DNA of 64,000 nucleotides from an uncultured Acidobacteriia bacterium (GCA_903875575.1 CAIQWJ010000029.1:1-64000), one strand, 5' to 3'. Positions 37,567 through 48,023 are shown, counted from the stretch's first letter. The notes: a model not told the origin generated them from the letters alone. A program made the numbers and translations.

Positions 37567-38826
37567 TCAGCCCTTCAGATAGCCCCTGAACTTATCCACG
37601 CTGCCCGGATAACCCGGAAACACCTTACCGATCTGTTTGTTCCCCAGATGGTTGAAGACGGCCTCGCTTAGCACGTCGCGAAAATCCGTTGTCAGCGCCA
37701 GATCGCGCTTTTCATAGAGTTGCTCCGGCGCAAGCCCCGGCCATTGCCCGTACACTTTACCGCCCTGCACCGGGCCGCCCATCACGAACATCGCGTTGGC
37801 GTGGCCGTGATCCGTACCGCGGTCGCCGTTCTCTTTCGCCGTGCGTCCAAACTCCGACATCGTCACAACGACCACGTCTTCCATGCGGTCGCCCAGATCC
37901 TTGTAGAACGCCGCGAGCCCGCCGCCGAACTCCGTGAGTCGCTGGGCCAACTGACCCACCGAGGCCTTCGGGCCAACTTCCTGCGCATGGTGATCCCAGC
38001 CTCCCAGATCTGCGAACGCGACTTCCACGCCCACGTTGGACTTAATCAACTGGGCAATCTGCCGCATGCTGTCGCCGAAACGGCCGCCTGGGTACTGCGC
38101 ACCGCCCGCGGGCTGATACGGGGTCTTCTGAACAGATTGCAGCAATGCCACGGCGTCAAATGTCGCGCGACCAGTGCCATTCAGAATCTGATCGCCCGAG
38201 CCCGCGTACATCGCTTCCAACGCTTTGGCTGCGGCCGCGTCGCGAACACCGAACGCACCCAGGCTCTCCACCGCAACGGCTTCGTTATCGCCGCGCATAC
38301 TGCGTGGCAGGGTGGGTCCCAGACTGACCGCGCGCACGGGCGAGGGTTTGCCCTCGGCGGGCGGCAACGCGCGATTGAGCCACCCATCGTTGGTCGCCTT
38401 GAGACCGGGCGTGCCGGACTCCATGTAATCCTGCGCATCAAAGTGAGAGCGAGTGGGGTCAGGCGAACCGGCCGCGTGGACAATCGCCAGTTGCCGACTG
38501 TCCCACAGCGGCTTGAGCGGAGCGAGCGACGGATGCAGGCCGAACATGCCATCGAGGTCGATGACAGCGTCTTCCTTCGCGATGTTCTCCGCCGGACGAG
38601 GGATGGAAATCGTGGGGCGCAGATCGTAGTAGTGCTGTTCGCCGTGCGGCACCACAATATTGAGGCCGTCGGCCGCGCCCCGCTGGAAGATCGCAACCAG
38701 AACCTTCTTTCGCTGACCACTGTTACTCTGCGCGAACGCCGCCCGCTGCAGCCAGAGCGGCGAGGTTCCGACGCCAACCATGGCGATAGCGGAATCTCTC
38801 AGAAATATACGTCGTGAAACCGGCAT
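37567..38826 (-). CDS. DUF1501 domain-containing protein
   Basis: RRIFLRDSAIAMVGVG, RKKVLVAIFQRGAADGLNIVVPHG, VVVTMSEFGRTAKENGDRGTDHGHANAMFVMG. Confidence 0.92.
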   Translation of the reverse strand: MPVSRRIFLRDSAIAMVGVGTSPLWLQRAAFAQSNSGQRKKVLVAIFQRGAADGLNIVVPHGEQHYYDLRPTISIPRPAENIAKEDAVIDLDGMFGLHPSLAPLKPLWDSRQLAIVHAAGSPDPTRSHFDAQDYMESGTPGLKATNDGWLNRALPPAEGKPSPVRAVSLGPTLPRSMRGDNEAVAVESLGAFGVRDAAAAKALEAMYAGSGDQILNGTGRATFDAVALLQSVQKTPYQPAGGAQYPGGRFGDSMRQIAQLIKSNVGVEVAFADLGGWDHHAQEVGPKASVGQLAQRLTEFGGGLAAFYKDLGDRMEDVVVVTMSEFGRTAKENGDRGTDHGHANAMFVMGGPVQGGKVYGQWPGLAPEQLYEKRDLALTTDFRDVLSEAVFNHLGNKQIGKVFPGYPGSVDKFRGYLKG

Positions 38827-38852
38827 TTTGGACCTCTTTTGTAACCTTTGAC

Positions 38853-40976
38853 CTATCTACGCTGGAAATCCGGCGACCCCAGGGTCAGGCCGGCCACCAT
38901 CGGACCCGCAGGCGGAGCGGCAGGGATGGGCCGACCGTTCTGCGCCTGCTGCTTTGCCGCCTGGTCCGCGATCGCCTGATCCAAACCAGCCTGAATCGCA
39001 GCCTGAGACGCAGGCGACGCATCGGCCAGCAGGATATTTCGCTCGATCTGCGCCGGATCCGCTGCAAACTGGGTCGGATCCACCTTGACGCCCGCTACCT
39101 TTCCCTGAGCCAGAGTATGGGCAAAATTCATCCGAGCCAGCAGGGACGCTGAATTCAGCCAGTCGGCACCCCGATTCGTGTAACCGGTTGGCTCGGCCTT
39201 GCGATAAAGCGGCTGCCCCAGAGTATTCATCAGGCCCACCATTTGTACCGCCGTAGCCACCTCGCCGTTTACCGCACGCACTGCGCTGACCACCATTTCG
39301 AGAGGCGATTTCAGCTTGGCACGGAAATTGGTTGCGGCCCAGAATTCATCGGTACCGAGCATGGTGCGCATCACTTCGTGCAGATCGCCATCGGTATTTG
39401 TGAATGTAGCCGCCATCTTGTCGACCAATGCCTCGGCCGGGTTATCAGACACGAAGCGGATCGCCAGACTCTTCGCAATGAAATGAGCGGTAGAAGGATG
39501 CTTCACCAGAATGTCGATCACCTTCAGCCCATCGTCAATGCCGCCGCCGGCGGGAATCGTCACGCCAAGAACGTGCTTCTCGCCGCGATCATGCATACGC
39601 GGATTGAAAAAGAATCCCCCACCCTGCTGCGGTTGCCGGATGGTCCAGCCGGTAAAGCAACGCGCCACTTCTGTAACATCCTGCTGCGTGTACCCACCGT
39701 CCACACCGAGCGTGTGGAGTTCCATCAGTTCGCGCCCATAGTTCTCGTTGAGTCCCTGCTTCCGCCCATTCGCGGGCGCGTTGGGCCGCGGGGCCGCTCC
39801 GTTCGGATCGCCGGCAGATTCCCAGTTGTCGAGATAGAACAGCATGGCCGGGCTCTCCGCGGTCGCCAGCAGCAGATCCTTGAATTTACCCAGAACGTGC
39901 GGGCGGATGACGTCGCGTTCGTAAGCGGTGACCATAAAACGGTCGGCACCCTTGTCGAGATACACGTTGAAATGATTAAACCAGAAGTCCGCCAAAACCT
40001 CTTCCAACTGCCGGTTCGAATAGATCGCCCGCAGAAGTTTGCCTTCTGTGAGGTCACGATTGACCACCTGTTGCGGTGTATTCAGAACTTCCACGCGCCG
40101 ACGCATAGCGGGTGTTCCGGCATTAGCGAGACGGGTCCGGATGGCTGGCGGGAGCGCTTCGAGAGCGTCTACCAGCTGATCGTCAGGGAGCGATTCCAGC
40201 AGAGCCAGACGGCTTTCCTGCGTTCCGTTGAGGAAGGCCTGTTTCTGCTCAGGGCTGAGGGGCAGCGCGCTGAGCATTTCAGGCGTCATGCGGGCACCGG
40301 GGGGCATTAGACCGGCAGCAGCCCCCGCTGGTCTGCTCGGTGCCACAGGGCGCGGAGCCGCAGCCTGGGCAGTTGCCTGGTCCGTCATCATTGGCGCGGG
40401 GGAGGACGTTGGCGGCACGGCATCCTTCATGGTGGATTGAACGTTACCAATGCTGGCTTCGGCCACGACAGGACCAGTCGGCTGGGCGGCTTTTGCTGTA
40501 ACTGCGTCGTCCGCGGCCTTCTTCTTCTGGTAGCGCGAAATTGCGGTCTGAACCGCAGCCCGCGTCAAGGGATCGTCTTTCGAAGGCAGAGGCAGCTTGC
40601 CATCGATCATCGCCTTAATCATTTGCTGCGACGGATACTTTTGCAGCATCGCCGCAGTACCCATCTGCAGGGTATCCAGAGGTTCCAACTTGGCCAGCAG
40701 GACAGGATTCTCGGGGATAGAAGCTGGCTGAAGCTGCTGCTCGATCCACTTCTCCACGCCCATCTGCTTCACCTGCTCCAGATCGCCAGGGCGCGGCCCG
40801 AAAGTGAGGCGATTCAGAGCGTGCAGAGCCTTCTGATCGTCCGTCATGAGCGGAATCTTCGGTGCCGCGAGAGTCGCGGCCTTCGACGCGGCGGGCGCCT
40901 TTGGCTTCTTCGCCGCGTAGCCGGTTGCCATCATCGAGAGGCCGGCGAATGCCAGTACCAGAGATTTTCGTTGCAT
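38853..40976 (-). CDS. DUF1800 domain-containing protein
   Basis: ALHALNRLTFGPRPGDLEQVKQMGVEKWIEQQL, NENYGRELMELHTLGVDGGYTQQDVTEVARCFTGWTI; start 40976 gives a signal-peptide-like N-terminus. Confidence 0.92.
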   Translation of the reverse strand: MQRKSLVLAFAGLSMMATGYAAKKPKAPAASKAATLAAPKIPLMTDDQKALHALNRLTFGPRPGDLEQVKQMGVEKWIEQQLQPASIPENPVLLAKLEPLDTLQMGTAAMLQKYPSQQMIKAMIDGKLPLPSKDDPLTRAAVQTAISRYQKKKAADDAVTAKAAQPTGPVVAEASIGNVQSTMKDAVPPTSSPAPMMTDQATAQAAAPRPVAPSRPAGAAAGLMPPGARMTPEMLSALPLSPEQKQAFLNGTQESRLALLESLPDDQLVDALEALPPAIRTRLANAGTPAMRRRVEVLNTPQQVVNRDLTEGKLLRAIYSNRQLEEVLADFWFNHFNVYLDKGADRFMVTAYERDVIRPHVLGKFKDLLLATAESPAMLFYLDNWESAGDPNGAAPRPNAPANGRKQGLNENYGRELMELHTLGVDGGYTQQDVTEVARCFTGWTIRQPQQGGGFFFNPRMHDRGEKHVLGVTIPAGGGIDDGLKVIDILVKHPSTAHFIAKSLAIRFVSDNPAEALVDKMAATFTNTDGDLHEVMRTMLGTDEFWAATNFRAKLKSPLEMVVSAVRAVNGEVATAVQMVGLMNTLGQPLYRKAEPTGYTNRGADWLNSASLLARMNFAHTLAQGKVAGVKVDPTQFAADPAQIERNILLADASPASQAAIQAGLDQAIADQAAKQQAQNGRPIPAAPPAGPMVAGLTLGSPDFQRR

Positions 40977-41061
40977 AGGGCTTTTCCCATTATCTAACGC
41001 TTTTGGGGAAGCAAAGTTGCGGAGGCAGACGATAGTTCGCATCCAGGCTAACATCAATTTC

Positions 41062-43482
41062 ATGCGCACCTTCCTTCTATTCCTGACTTCAGTTGCCCTG
41101 GCGGCCGCGCAGGCACCCGCCGCTCCGGCCACCATCGCAGAGAAAACAAAGGAAATGACGGCGATGCCCGGCTATTTCCCCCTGTACTATGACGCGAAAA
41201 CAGGCCGTGTGTTCCTCGAAGTCAGCCGCTGGAACAGCGACTTTCTTTATGTCAATTCCCTGCCCGCAGGGGTCGGCTCCAACGATATCGGACTGGATCG
41301 AGGTCAGATCGGCGGTTCCATGGTGGTGCGTTTTGAGCGCTACGGCCCGAAGGTGCTGCTGGTGCAGCCGAATCAGAGCTATCGCGCCGTCACCTCGGAC
41401 CCCCAGGAACGCCGGGCCGTGGAAGAGTCTTTTGCGCGATCCGTGATCTGGGGCTTTACCTCGGAAGCCGAGGAGGGGAACCGCGTATTGATCGACGCTA
41501 CCAGCTTCTTTCTGCGCGATGCGCACAGCGTCCCCGAAACACTCTCACGCGAAAACCAGGGCAGTTTTTCGCTCGATGACCGACGTTCGGCCATTTACCC
41601 GGACCGTACCAGGAACTTCCCCCGCAACACGGAAGTGGAGGCGATGCTGACGTTCTCCGGCAGAGGCGCGGGGCCCTGGGTGCAGTCCGTGACGCCAAGC
41701 CCGGATGCGCTCACTGTCCGCGAGCACCATTCCTTTGTGGCGCTCCCTGACGCCGCGACGTTCCACACCCGCGGCTATGATCCCCGAGCCGGCTTCATTG
41801 GGATGAGTTACATGGATTACGCGACGCCGATTGCTGAACCCGTAATGAAGCGCTTTATCATCCGCCACCGACTGGAGAAGAAGAATCCGGCGGCCGCCGT
41901 GAGCGATCCTGTTCAACCCATCGTGTACTATCTCGACCCGGGCACCCCGGAGCCGATCCGATCGGCACTGCTGGAAGGCACCCGCTGGTGGTCGCAGGCT
42001 TTCGAAGCAGCGGGGTTCAGCAATGCTTTTCGGGTGGAGATGCTACCCGCAGATGCGGATCCCATGGATGTCCGTTACAACCTGATCGAGTGGGTGCACC
42101 GTTCCACGCGGGGCTGGTCTTACGGCGAGGCCATCACAGATCCGCGCACGGGCGAAATTATCAAGGGCCAGGTGTCGCTCGGTTCGCTGCGCGTGCGTCA
42201 GGACTTTCTGATTGCAGAGGGTCTGATCGCAAAGTATGAGCAGGGTCAACCAATCGATCCCCGCATGGAGCGAATGGCGCTCGCACGTCTTCGTCAACTG
42301 GCCGCGCATGAGGTTGGCCACACACTCGGACTGGAGCATAACTTCGCCGCCAGCGCGCATGACCGAGCTTCCGTGATGGACTACCCGCCGCCGTTTGTAA
42401 AGCTCAACGAGGCGGGCGAAATCGACCTAAACGAAGCTTATGCCACCGGCATCGGCGAATGGGACAAACTTGCGATTCGATATGGGTATTCGCAGTTCGC
42501 GACGGGCGTGAGTACCGACGCGGAGCGCGCAGCGCTCAATGCGATTCTGAATGAGGCTCGCGACAAGGGCATCGTCTTCATCTCCGACCGCGACGCGCGC
42601 ACAGCGGGCGGCGCGCATCCGATCGCGCATCTTTGGGACACGGGAGCGAATGCAGCCGACGATCTCAACCGAGTCATGCAGATTCGTGCGAAGGCACTGG
42701 CTGGCTTCTCCGAACAGAAAATCCGTTTCGGCGTGCCGATGAGCACGCTGGAAGAAGTTCTCGCGCCGGTATATCTGCTCCATCGCTACCAACTGGAAGC
42801 GACGGCAAAAGTGGTGGGCGGGCTGAACTACACGTATGCGGTTCGTGGCGATGGTCAGACCGTGGCAGAGATCGTACCCGCAGCCGAACAACACCGCGCG
42901 CTCGATGCGATCGTGAAGACGCTGGACCCCGCAGCGCTGACGCTGCCCGAGCGCATTCTGAAGCTGTTGCCACCGCATCCGCCGGAATTCGAGGCGACAC
43001 GCGAGGACTTTCACTCGCGGACCCAGATCACGTTTGACTCCATGGCTCCGGTGGAAGCCGCCGCCGATATGGCTGTCGCTATGCTGCTCAATCCCGAACG
43101 TGCCACGCGCCTGATCGATTACCATTCGCGCGATGCGAAGAATCCGGGTCTGGATGAAGTGATTGACCGGCTGATTACGGCCGCGTGGAAGACACCACGC
43201 GCCGGCCTGCGGGATTCCGAGACACAGCGCACGATTGGGAATGTGGTGCTGTACCGCCTGATGACACTGGCACAGAACGCAACAGCTTCGGAGCAGGCCC
43301 GCGCAATTGCTTTTACGAAACTGGATGATCTGCGGAAATGGCTGCTGGCCAGACAGAATACTGATACGGCGGAACGCGCCCATTCGGTTTACGCTGCCGC
43401 ACAGATCAAGCGTTTTCAGGATGACCCGAAAGTGATCACGGTAAGTAAGCCTGCCGACGCGCCGGATGGTTCGCCAATTTAG
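41062..43482 (+). CDS. Zinc-dependent metalloprotease (DUF5117/DUF4953-like)
   Basis: HEVGHTLGLEHNFAAS zinc motif; RTRNFPRNTEVEAMLTFSG, VMDYPPPFVKL; signal-peptide-like N-terminus. Confidence 0.9.
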   Translation: MRTFLLFLTSVALAAAQAPAAPATIAEKTKEMTAMPGYFPLYYDAKTGRVFLEVSRWNSDFLYVNSLPAGVGSNDIGLDRGQIGGSMVVRFERYGPKVLLVQPNQSYRAVTSDPQERRAVEESFARSVIWGFTSEAEEGNRVLIDATSFFLRDAHSVPETLSRENQGSFSLDDRRSAIYPDRTRNFPRNTEVEAMLTFSGRGAGPWVQSVTPSPDALTVREHHSFVALPDAATFHTRGYDPRAGFIGMSYMDYATPIAEPVMKRFIIRHRLEKKNPAAAVSDPVQPIVYYLDPGTPEPIRSALLEGTRWWSQAFEAAGFSNAFRVEMLPADADPMDVRYNLIEWVHRSTRGWSYGEAITDPRTGEIIKGQVSLGSLRVRQDFLIAEGLIAKYEQGQPIDPRMERMALARLRQLAAHEVGHTLGLEHNFAASAHDRASVMDYPPPFVKLNEAGEIDLNEAYATGIGEWDKLAIRYGYSQFATGVSTDAERAALNAILNEARDKGIVFISDRDARTAGGAHPIAHLWDTGANAADDLNRVMQIRAKALAGFSEQKIRFGVPMSTLEEVLAPVYLLHRYQLEATAKVVGGLNYTYAVRGDGQTVAEIVPAAEQHRALDAIVKTLDPAALTLPERILKLLPPHPPEFEATREDFHSRTQITFDSMAPVEAAADMAVAMLLNPERATRLIDYHSRDAKNPGLDEVIDRLITAAWKTPRAGLRDSETQRTIGNVVLYRLMTLAQNATASEQARAIAFTKLDDLRKWLLARQNTDTAERAHSVYAAAQIKRFQDDPKVITVSKPADAPDGSPI

Positions 43483-43603
43483 CCGCCGCTACTTATGAAA
43501 CGACTTGCGATGCCGACGACGAGGCCTGGCGTCATTACAAGAGGCCGAGAAATCAGTCGGAACTTGTCTGGGATACCTGCATCCCGGTCGTCTTCGTTTT
43601 TAC

Positions 43604-43806
43604 ATGGCTGTGAACCGTTTTTTCAGGACTACCGTGCCCGGATTCGGACCGATCGGCATTTGGATGCTCCTGTTCGTGGTTGCAGGAGCACAGCTTTCAA
43701 ACTGGCGTTGCCCAGGATGCGGCAAGTGTTTCTCCGCAACTTCGTTGCACCACAAATCATTTCTCACGAGTAAATGCGATAACGGTGGCCTGCCGCAGTT
43801 CGAGGC
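43604..43806 (+). pseudogene. Possible remnant of a small TM plus zinc-ribbon protein
   Basis: MAVNRFFRTTVPGFGPIGIWMLLFVVAGAQLSNWRCPGCGKCFSATSLHHKSFLTSKCDNGGLPQFEA: first CxxC intact, second knuckle CxxG; frame then runs through antisense of the Hsp70 gene. Confidence 0.35.
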
Positions 43807-43822
43807 CAGACAGTGCCGCGCG

Positions 43823-45136
43823 TCAGTGACTATCCCGCGCCTTCAAAGCCAGCCCCCGGGCCACCGAGGTAAATTCATTCCCCGCAGTAATCTTCTCCGC
43901 TCCAAAGCGCGATTCAAAAACACGCCGCACAGCGGGCACAAAGGACGACCCGCCCGTCAGAAAGACCTTATCTACCCGCGCCGCAGCCACGCCGCATTGC
44001 TTCAGCAGGCCATCAACACACCCGCTGATCTGCTCCAGCTCTTCAGCGATCCACCCTTCAAACGCTGTCCGCTCCACGTTCTCTTCCAGTTCCACGAAGC
44101 CATCCGAGAACCGGAACGTCGCGGTATCCCGCGCCGAAAGATCGCACTTCACCGTCTGCACCGAGCGATGCAGCTGATACCCAAGATCTTCGGTAATGAG
44201 ATGCAGCAGCGCGCCAATCTTCTCCGGCTCCACCGCCTGTGCTTCCACGCTGCGAAGCATGTTCATCGTTTCTTTGGAACGCAGGAAAGACAGATGATGC
44301 CATTTCTCCACCTTCGCGTAGACCCAGCCCGGTACAGGCAGCATCTTATTCATCGACCGCAGTTGCGTTCCCGCACCCAACGCAGGCGACACGAGCTTCC
44401 GCACGATCTTCGCATCGAAGGCATCGCCCGCAATGCCAACGCCGGAATTCCCCAGCAGATCCTCAGGCTTTCTGCCGCGCCGGCGAACTTCCGGGCCCAC
44501 ATGGATCAGTGAAAAATCGCTCGTGCCGCCGCCGAAGTCGCCAATGAGAATCAGTTCGTCGTGCGCCAGGGTGGATTCGTAGTGATAGGCGGCACCAACC
44601 GGCTCCATCTCAAACGAGACGGTATGGAAGCCCGCAATACGAAAGGCCTCGCGCAGACGCTCTTCTGCGTAGAGATTGTCGTCTTCACTCTCCGCCGAGA
44701 CGAACCGTACCGGTCGGCCCACAACCGCCGAATGTATGGGCATGCCGAACTGGTGCTCGGCTGCCACGCGAAGGTCTTTGAGAATGCGCGCGATCAGTTC
44801 TTCGAGCGTACGCCGCCGACCGAAAACCTCCGTGGTCTTGAGACTGCGGCTGGTGAGAAACGACTTGAGCGACTGAATCAGGCGGCCTTTGTTTTCGGCC
44901 TCCAGATATCGCTCGATACCAAACGGACCCGTCCAGGACTTCAGTATTTCGCGGCCCGCCTCTCTGGCCTGTTCCAGGTAGAGAAGCGAGCGATATGAGT
45001 CGGTGAGTTCGCCGCGAAAGGGGAAATACGCAAGGCTGACTTCGCCCGATTCGCGGGCAAACGCCACCGAGCTGTTCGTGGTTCCGAAGTCGATACCGAT
45101 CGACGCGGCGGAAGCCTTTGTTCCAGCCCGGGGCAA
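43823..45136 (-). CDS. Hsp70 family protein (YegD-like short chaperone)
   Basis: IGIDFGTTNSSVAFA, ELILIGDFGGGTSDFSLIHVG, VFLTGGSSFVPAVRRVFESRFG; TTG start immediately after the tig stop. Confidence 0.9.
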   Translation of the reverse strand: MPRAGTKASAASIGIDFGTTNSSVAFARESGEVSLAYFPFRGELTDSYRSLLYLEQAREAGREILKSWTGPFGIERYLEAENKGRLIQSLKSFLTSRSLKTTEVFGRRRTLEELIARILKDLRVAAEHQFGMPIHSAVVGRPVRFVSAESEDDNLYAEERLREAFRIAGFHTVSFEMEPVGAAYHYESTLAHDELILIGDFGGGTSDFSLIHVGPEVRRRGRKPEDLLGNSGVGIAGDAFDAKIVRKLVSPALGAGTQLRSMNKMLPVPGWVYAKVEKWHHLSFLRSKETMNMLRSVEAQAVEPEKIGALLHLITEDLGYQLHRSVQTVKCDLSARDTATFRFSDGFVELEENVERTAFEGWIAEELEQISGCVDGLLKQCGVAAARVDKVFLTGGSSFVPAVRRVFESRFGAEKITAGNEFTSVARGLALKARDSH

Positions 45137-45137
45137 G

Positions 45138-46400
45138 CTACTCGGCCGTCTTCGTGGCGTGCTCGAACAGGTAGTTCAGCGTCTTCTCAGTCTGGATGTG
45201 CGACGCGATGCGGCCCAGTTCGCCGTTCTCGGTCAGCTTTCGGCGCATGGCGGCCACGGTCTGCTTCTCCTGCCGCGCGATGCGATCCAGCTCGCGATCC
45301 ACTTCTTCGTTCGTGGCCACGATGGATTCGGTTTCCGCAACCTTGCCGAGAATCATCGACGCCTTCACTTCACGAGCCGCGGCATCCTTCTGGGCAGCCT
45401 TGACCTTCGTCCAGTCCAGGTTAAACGACTTCGGATCCACGCCTTCGGCCTGCAGCGCGCGCAGGCGCTGTTCCACGCGATTCTGAATCTGGCGATCGAT
45501 GAAAACTTCCGGCACCGGGAAATCGTTGGTGTCGACCAGTTTCTCAACAATCTTGTCCTTCGCCTCACGCTGGGCATCGCCCAGGCGTTGCGCCTGAATC
45601 GACTTGCGAACGGCTTCTTTCACTTCGTCGAGCGTGCGGAAATCGCCCAGATCCTGAGCAAACTCGTCATTCAGTTCGGGAAGTTCCTTACGCCGCAAAC
45701 CCTTGACGCCAACCTTGAAGCGTACCGTCTTACCCGCCAGTGTTTCACGACCGTAATCGGCCGGATAGACAACATCGAATTCCTTGTCGTCGCCCGGCGA
45801 AGCACCCGTCAGGTTTTCCGTGAAGCCCGGCAGCGTCTCGGGTCCGCCAATCAGAACCTGAACTTCATCGGCCTTGATTCCTTCATCGGTCCCGGAGAGA
45901 CTTTCCAGCGAAACCACGGCGTAATCGCCGGCCGCGAGCGGACGCGCATCTTCATTCGCGTAAGTGGCCTTGGTATCGCGAATCTCTTCGATCCGCTTGT
46001 TGACGTCTTCGTCCGTCACTTCCGGCTCTTTGTATACCACTTCCACACCGTTGTAGTTCGTGATATCGAGCTGAGGGAACACTTCAAAGCTCGCCTTGAA
46101 ATGAACGTCCTTGCCGTCATGGAAATGAACATCCGTAACGTCGGGACGGCTGATCGCGCGCAGTTGCTCGGCGGCAACACGCTCGTCGATCGCCTTCGGG
46201 ACCAGGTTTTCCAGTACTTTTTGACGAATATCGCCGTCGTAATTCTTACGAATCAGCGACATCGGCGCTTTGCCGGCGCGGAATCCCTTCAGATGAACGC
46301 GTCCGCGAAACTGTTCCGCGACTTTCGCGGTTTCCTGCTCGACGTCCGCAGCGGGAATCGTGATTTCAAGCTCGTGCTTGCAGCCTTCTACCAATGCCAA
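45138..46400 (-). CDS. tig: Trigger factor
   Basis: Trigger-factor N-domain (VKGFRAGKAP-like LKGFRAGKAPMSLIRKNYDGDIRQKVLENLVPKAIDE), FKBP-like middle region and helical C-terminus. Confidence 0.93.
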   Translation of the reverse strand: MALVEGCKHELEITIPAADVEQETAKVAEQFRGRVHLKGFRAGKAPMSLIRKNYDGDIRQKVLENLVPKAIDERVAAEQLRAISRPDVTDVHFHDGKDVHFKASFEVFPQLDITNYNGVEVVYKEPEVTDEDVNKRIEEIRDTKATYANEDARPLAAGDYAVVSLESLSGTDEGIKADEVQVLIGGPETLPGFTENLTGASPGDDKEFDVVYPADYGRETLAGKTVRFKVGVKGLRRKELPELNDEFAQDLGDFRTLDEVKEAVRKSIQAQRLGDAQREAKDKIVEKLVDTNDFPVPEVFIDRQIQNRVEQRLRALQAEGVDPKSFNLDWTKVKAAQKDAAAREVKASMILGKVAETESIVATNEEVDRELDRIARQEKQTVAAMRRKLTENGELGRIASHIQTEKTLNYLFEHATKTAE

Positions 46401-46486
46401 TTTGGGTCTACCTCGGAGAGAAAAGAATGGAACGGAATTACCAGAATATCAGAGCTTCCCGTACCGGTTGACGCGGGAGAGCGGAT

Positions 46487-47065
46487 TCACCGCGTCAGCG
46501 CATCGTCCAGCGCCTTCGCGACATCGTCGTAAACGATGGTTTCACTGAAGACTTTCCCCGCGGCGAAGACCGTCGGAAGCTTCTTAATGCCACGCGCCGC
46601 CGCGAGTTGAATATCCTGATCTACCGCTGCAGCCAGCCGCTGGTCGGTCAGCGCCGCGACAATCCCCGTGTCGCTCAGCTTATTGCGCGCCGCGAAATCG
46701 CTCACCCATGACCTAAGGCCCGCCGGCGTAATATGTTCCTGCTCCGCCAGCAACTCGCGCCTGAAGACCACACTGAGCCGGGGACTATGCTCGAAGACCC
46801 ACCGCGCCGCCATCGCGGCCGAACGGGCCCATTCGTGACGACCCAGCGGAAAATCGCGATGAATGAAGGCCACTTTCGATCCATACCGTGGCAGCAGCTT
46901 ATCGTCCAGCATGGTCCGGAACGCCTGACAGTAGCCGCACTGCATGTCTTCATAAATGGTGACTTTGATCGAACTGTCGGGGTTGCCTTCCACAAGATCG
47001 TTGGTCGCGCAGGTAGCCGGTATCATTGCCAACGCGAACATCAAAGCCAGAGTAGTGGAGCGCAT
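46487..47065 (-). CDS. DsbA-like thiol:disulfide oxidoreductase family protein
   Basis: SIKVTIYEDMQCGYCQAFRTML...VAFIHRDFPLGRHEWA; CGYC active-site-like motif; signal-peptide-like N-terminus. Confidence 0.85.
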   Translation of the reverse strand: MRSTTLALMFALAMIPATCATNDLVEGNPDSSIKVTIYEDMQCGYCQAFRTMLDDKLLPRYGSKVAFIHRDFPLGRHEWARSAAMAARWVFEHSPRLSVVFRRELLAEQEHITPAGLRSWVSDFAARNKLSDTGIVAALTDQRLAAAVDQDIQLAAARGIKKLPTVFAAGKVFSETIVYDDVAKALDDALTR

Positions 47066-47150
47066 GAGATTCTTCTAAGATTCTAACGCCGGAGGCCGGC
47101 TTTGGGTTACGTTTTTAGCGGCAGGGGAGTCAAACGCTACTCTGTTAGAG

Positions 47151-48023
47151 ATGGAACTCACGCCGCTTCGGGTCTTCATGACGGTCGCCAACGAGCGCAG
47201 TTTCTCGCGCGCCGCCGAGAAACTCGGACGGACGCAGCCCGCCGTGTCGCTCGCGCTGCAGCGCCTCGAAGCTGAGCTTGGCGAAAAACTTTTTGATCGT
47301 TCTGCCAGAGACGTGGTTCTAACGGACGCCGGCCGCACGGTTCTCGAATTCGCCCGCCGTTTTCAGAATCTGGAATCGGAACTGGGCAACGCCATTGCTG
47401 AACTGCGCGACCATTCCGCGGGATGCCTGGCCATCGGGGCCAACGAGTCCACGGGCCTGTACCTGCTGAAGCACATCGAACGCTACCGGCACCTGTATCC
47501 GCGAGTCAAGGTACAGGTTCGCCGGGGTTTTTCCAGCCGCATCCCCGGAGAGATCGTGGATGGAAATCTGGAACTCGGAGTGATCAGCTACGAACCGCGC
47601 GATGAGCGGCTGCTCTCCACGGTGATCTATACCGACGCGCTCGTCTTCGTAGTCTCCCCCCAACACCGATTGGCGGGACGAAAAGACGTTCCCATCAGCG
47701 AACTGGGCGACGAGACCTTCATCGCGCATAACGTGCTCTCCCCGTACCGCGAAATCGTCCTGCGCAGCTTCCACGAGCGCGGCGTACGCCTGAATATGGA
47801 CATCGAAATGCCCACCGTGGAAACAATTCGCTGGATGGTGGAACGCAACCTCGGTGTCGCCTTCCTGCCTCGTATGTGTGTGGAGCAGGAGATCGCCGAA
47901 AAGAGTCTGGTTACCGTGCGTGTGCCCGAACTCGACGTGGAACGAAAGATTTACCTTGTGCAGCCCTCGCGCCGTGCCCTGAGCTACGCAGCGGAGGCGT
48001 TTCTCCGCCTGGTCCTCGAATGA
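47151..48023 (+). CDS. LysR-family transcriptional regulator
   Basis: N-terminal wHTH MELTPLRVFMTVANERSFSRAAEKLGRTQPAVSLALQRLEAELGEKLFDRS. Confidence 0.95.
   Translation: MELTPLRVFMTVANERSFSRAAEKLGRTQPAVSLALQRLEAELGEKLFDRSARDVVLTDAGRTVLEFARRFQNLESELGNAIAELRDHSAGCLAIGANESTGLYLLKHIERYRHLYPRVKVQVRRGFSSRIPGEIVDGNLELGVISYEPRDERLLSTVIYTDALVFVVSPQHRLAGRKDVPISELGDETFIAHNVLSPYREIVLRSFHERGVRLNMDIEMPTVETIRWMVERNLGVAFLPRMCVEQEIAEKSLVTVRVPELDVERKIYLVQPSRRALSYAAEAFLRLVLE

Noticed and set aside
37720-38817. Plus-strand ORF (365 aa)
   Set aside because: Antisense to the DUF1501 gene.
45003-46532. Long plus-strand ORF (509 aa)
   Set aside because: Antisense to tig; His/Arg/Leu-rich shadow translation typical of high-GC antisense frames.
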